Below, piece by piece: positions 62,936-64,000 of a stretch of 64,000 nucleotides of DNA. The notes below the pieces were generated by a model that had not been told where the DNA came from, ran no database searches, and was given only the letters and a program-made list of their open reading frames with translations. The DNA is taken from the NCBI RefSeq assembly GCF_932526225.1, contig NC_064045.1:13448442-13512441 (forward strand), given 5' to 3'. Every line of letters begins with the position of its first letter. Position 1 is the stretch's first letter. This DNA comes from Nematostella vectensis. Lineage: Eukaryota; Cnidaria; Anthozoa; Actiniaria; Edwardsiidae. Both the position numbers and the translations under genes were made by a program.

Positions 62936-64000
62936 CCAAACACACAACATCACTATTTTCCTTCTAGTATTTTGAAACAAAGCTTTATGACTACTTATGA
63001 CATAAAATGACGTCACACATCACGTGACCATTCGGTTGCCTACCCTGAAACCTAAAACTGCTACATTATATCTTCTAAAGTTAGTTTTCTGATGATGTTT
63101 CTATTAATATTTTAGTTTGACCTCTCGTTAGACCACCTACATGACGCCGACCAAGTTGTCGCCAAAAGATGTTTCTATCATGAGATATATATGAAATATG
63201 ATTGTTTTGATGTCAAAATATTTTATTTTTTTATGACGTCACCGATGACATTATTCATCACGTGACCATCTCGGTGCATCCTTGACACATGCATGACCAA
63301 GTTTGAATGCCATACGATGACCTCATTTGTAGACATTCGGCACCACGCGTCACGAAAACTCGAGTGGATGGAGAATAAATATCAGCTAAAAAATAAAACA
63401 TCATTTTATTAATACTCAAAATGTATACAACTCAATGATTTTACGCTAAGTTTCTTGACATAAATTGATGCAATTACAATGTTACATTCAATATCAAATG
63501 TTAAAGAGTTTACATTTACATAGAGATTACACTGTTTTTATAACTGCAATTACAGGTGTTTATTTTAAGGATGATTAGACCGTTGACCAATTCGAAATAT
63601 CGCTAGAGGGTCGTCCGAGAAACCCAATGAATCGCGCTCAAGATAAAAAAAACCTTCGTAGAAAAAAACTAAAAGAAAAATCGCCAAAACGATATCCAGG
63701 TGAATACAATATGATCGCAACGAACACTTGACAAAAAAAGATCAACTAAAATGTCTCGTTCGAAGAAAAAGGTGTGATAAGTATGTTCACATTACATATT
63801 TTCTACACGTACATCGGGAATCATTTTTTTTTCTTACATATTTCCCGATCATAGATATTTAGATCCAGACATACCACAGCAAACACCAAAATCATCATTG
63901 CCAAAACCTTAAGCCTGTCACGCCTAGTAAAGTGCTGCTTGTGTCTGCAGTGTCGTGGCTTACGCCAATGATCGATCCGCTTTTGTCGACCTCTTCACCA

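Larger units (their letters stand above)
61550..64000. other. Downstream flank to window end; no gene recognised
   Basis: Contains a 34-bp minisatellite at 62690-62935 and AT-rich DNA with several TGACGTCA palindromes (62275-62295, 63008, 63234). tRNA-like box-B fragments occur near 61810-61830 (minus) and 61965-61980 (plus) without a foldable tRNA. The open frames here are repeat artefacts. Confidence 0.5.

Noticed and set aside
62559..62943. Lysine-rich plus frame and phenylalanine-rich minus frame
   Set aside because: 34-bp minisatellite; the frame register changes with every copy, so no selection on a protein repeat.

Overview
The window is animal nuclear DNA. Its genes are split by GT-AG introns, its background is AT-rich, and it is dense in short inverted-repeat elements and minisatellites. 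The gene set (Raptor, TBC1D16, GDE1, an ILEI-domain secreted protein, two BCCT carriers, an ACT-bearing threonine dehydratase) together with CR1-like LINEs and a capsid/ATPase element points to a cnidarian, most likely a sea anemone close to Nematostella. The species is inferred; no database was searched.

Layout, left to right. (1) 1-7139, plus: last ten exons of Raptor, covering the C-terminal WD40 propeller. (2) 9949-14887, minus: a BCCT-family betaine/choline-type transporter, with two TTAA-flanked MITEs and a hairpin in its first intron. (3) 17003-27018: a GC-rich, virus-like mobile element of about 10 kb with long doubled terminal inverted repeats. It carries a capsid-like gene, an A32/FtsK-type packaging ATPase and several small membrane or unknown genes, but no recognisable polymerase or integrase. 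A solo LTR sits in its left TIR and a 5'-truncated CR1-like LINE in its capsid gene. (4) 28707-31675, plus: a second BCCT gene, arranged head to head with the first across the element. (5) 32496-38956, minus: TBC1D16-like RabGAP. (6) 39518-51673, plus: PLP-dependent threonine dehydratase with a C-terminal ACT-like domain, in 12 exons; two introns hold minisatellites of 2.65 kb and 1.27 kb. (7) 53893-56481, minus: GDE1-type glycerophosphodiester phosphodiesterase. (8) 57603-61549, plus: secreted ILEI/FAM3-type domain protein. 61550-64000 shows repeats but no recognisable gene.

The host genes are ordinary unlinked animal genes; TBC1D16/threonine dehydratase and GDE1/ILEI are head-to-head pairs. 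The clearest unexplained pattern in the host DNA is that at least seven exon-intron junctions are embedded in tandem repeats that copy the splice site itself (Raptor exons at 4847, 5543 and 6235; TBC1D16 at 33632 and 38273; threonine dehydratase at 46479 and 50962). The most distinctive mobile feature is the decayed capsid/ATPase element at 17-27 kb, with an iteron-like palindrome cluster beside its right terminus. Exon coordinates were assigned by hand from splice consensus, reading phase and remembered family conservation; every multi-exon gene given here sums to an intact reading frame.
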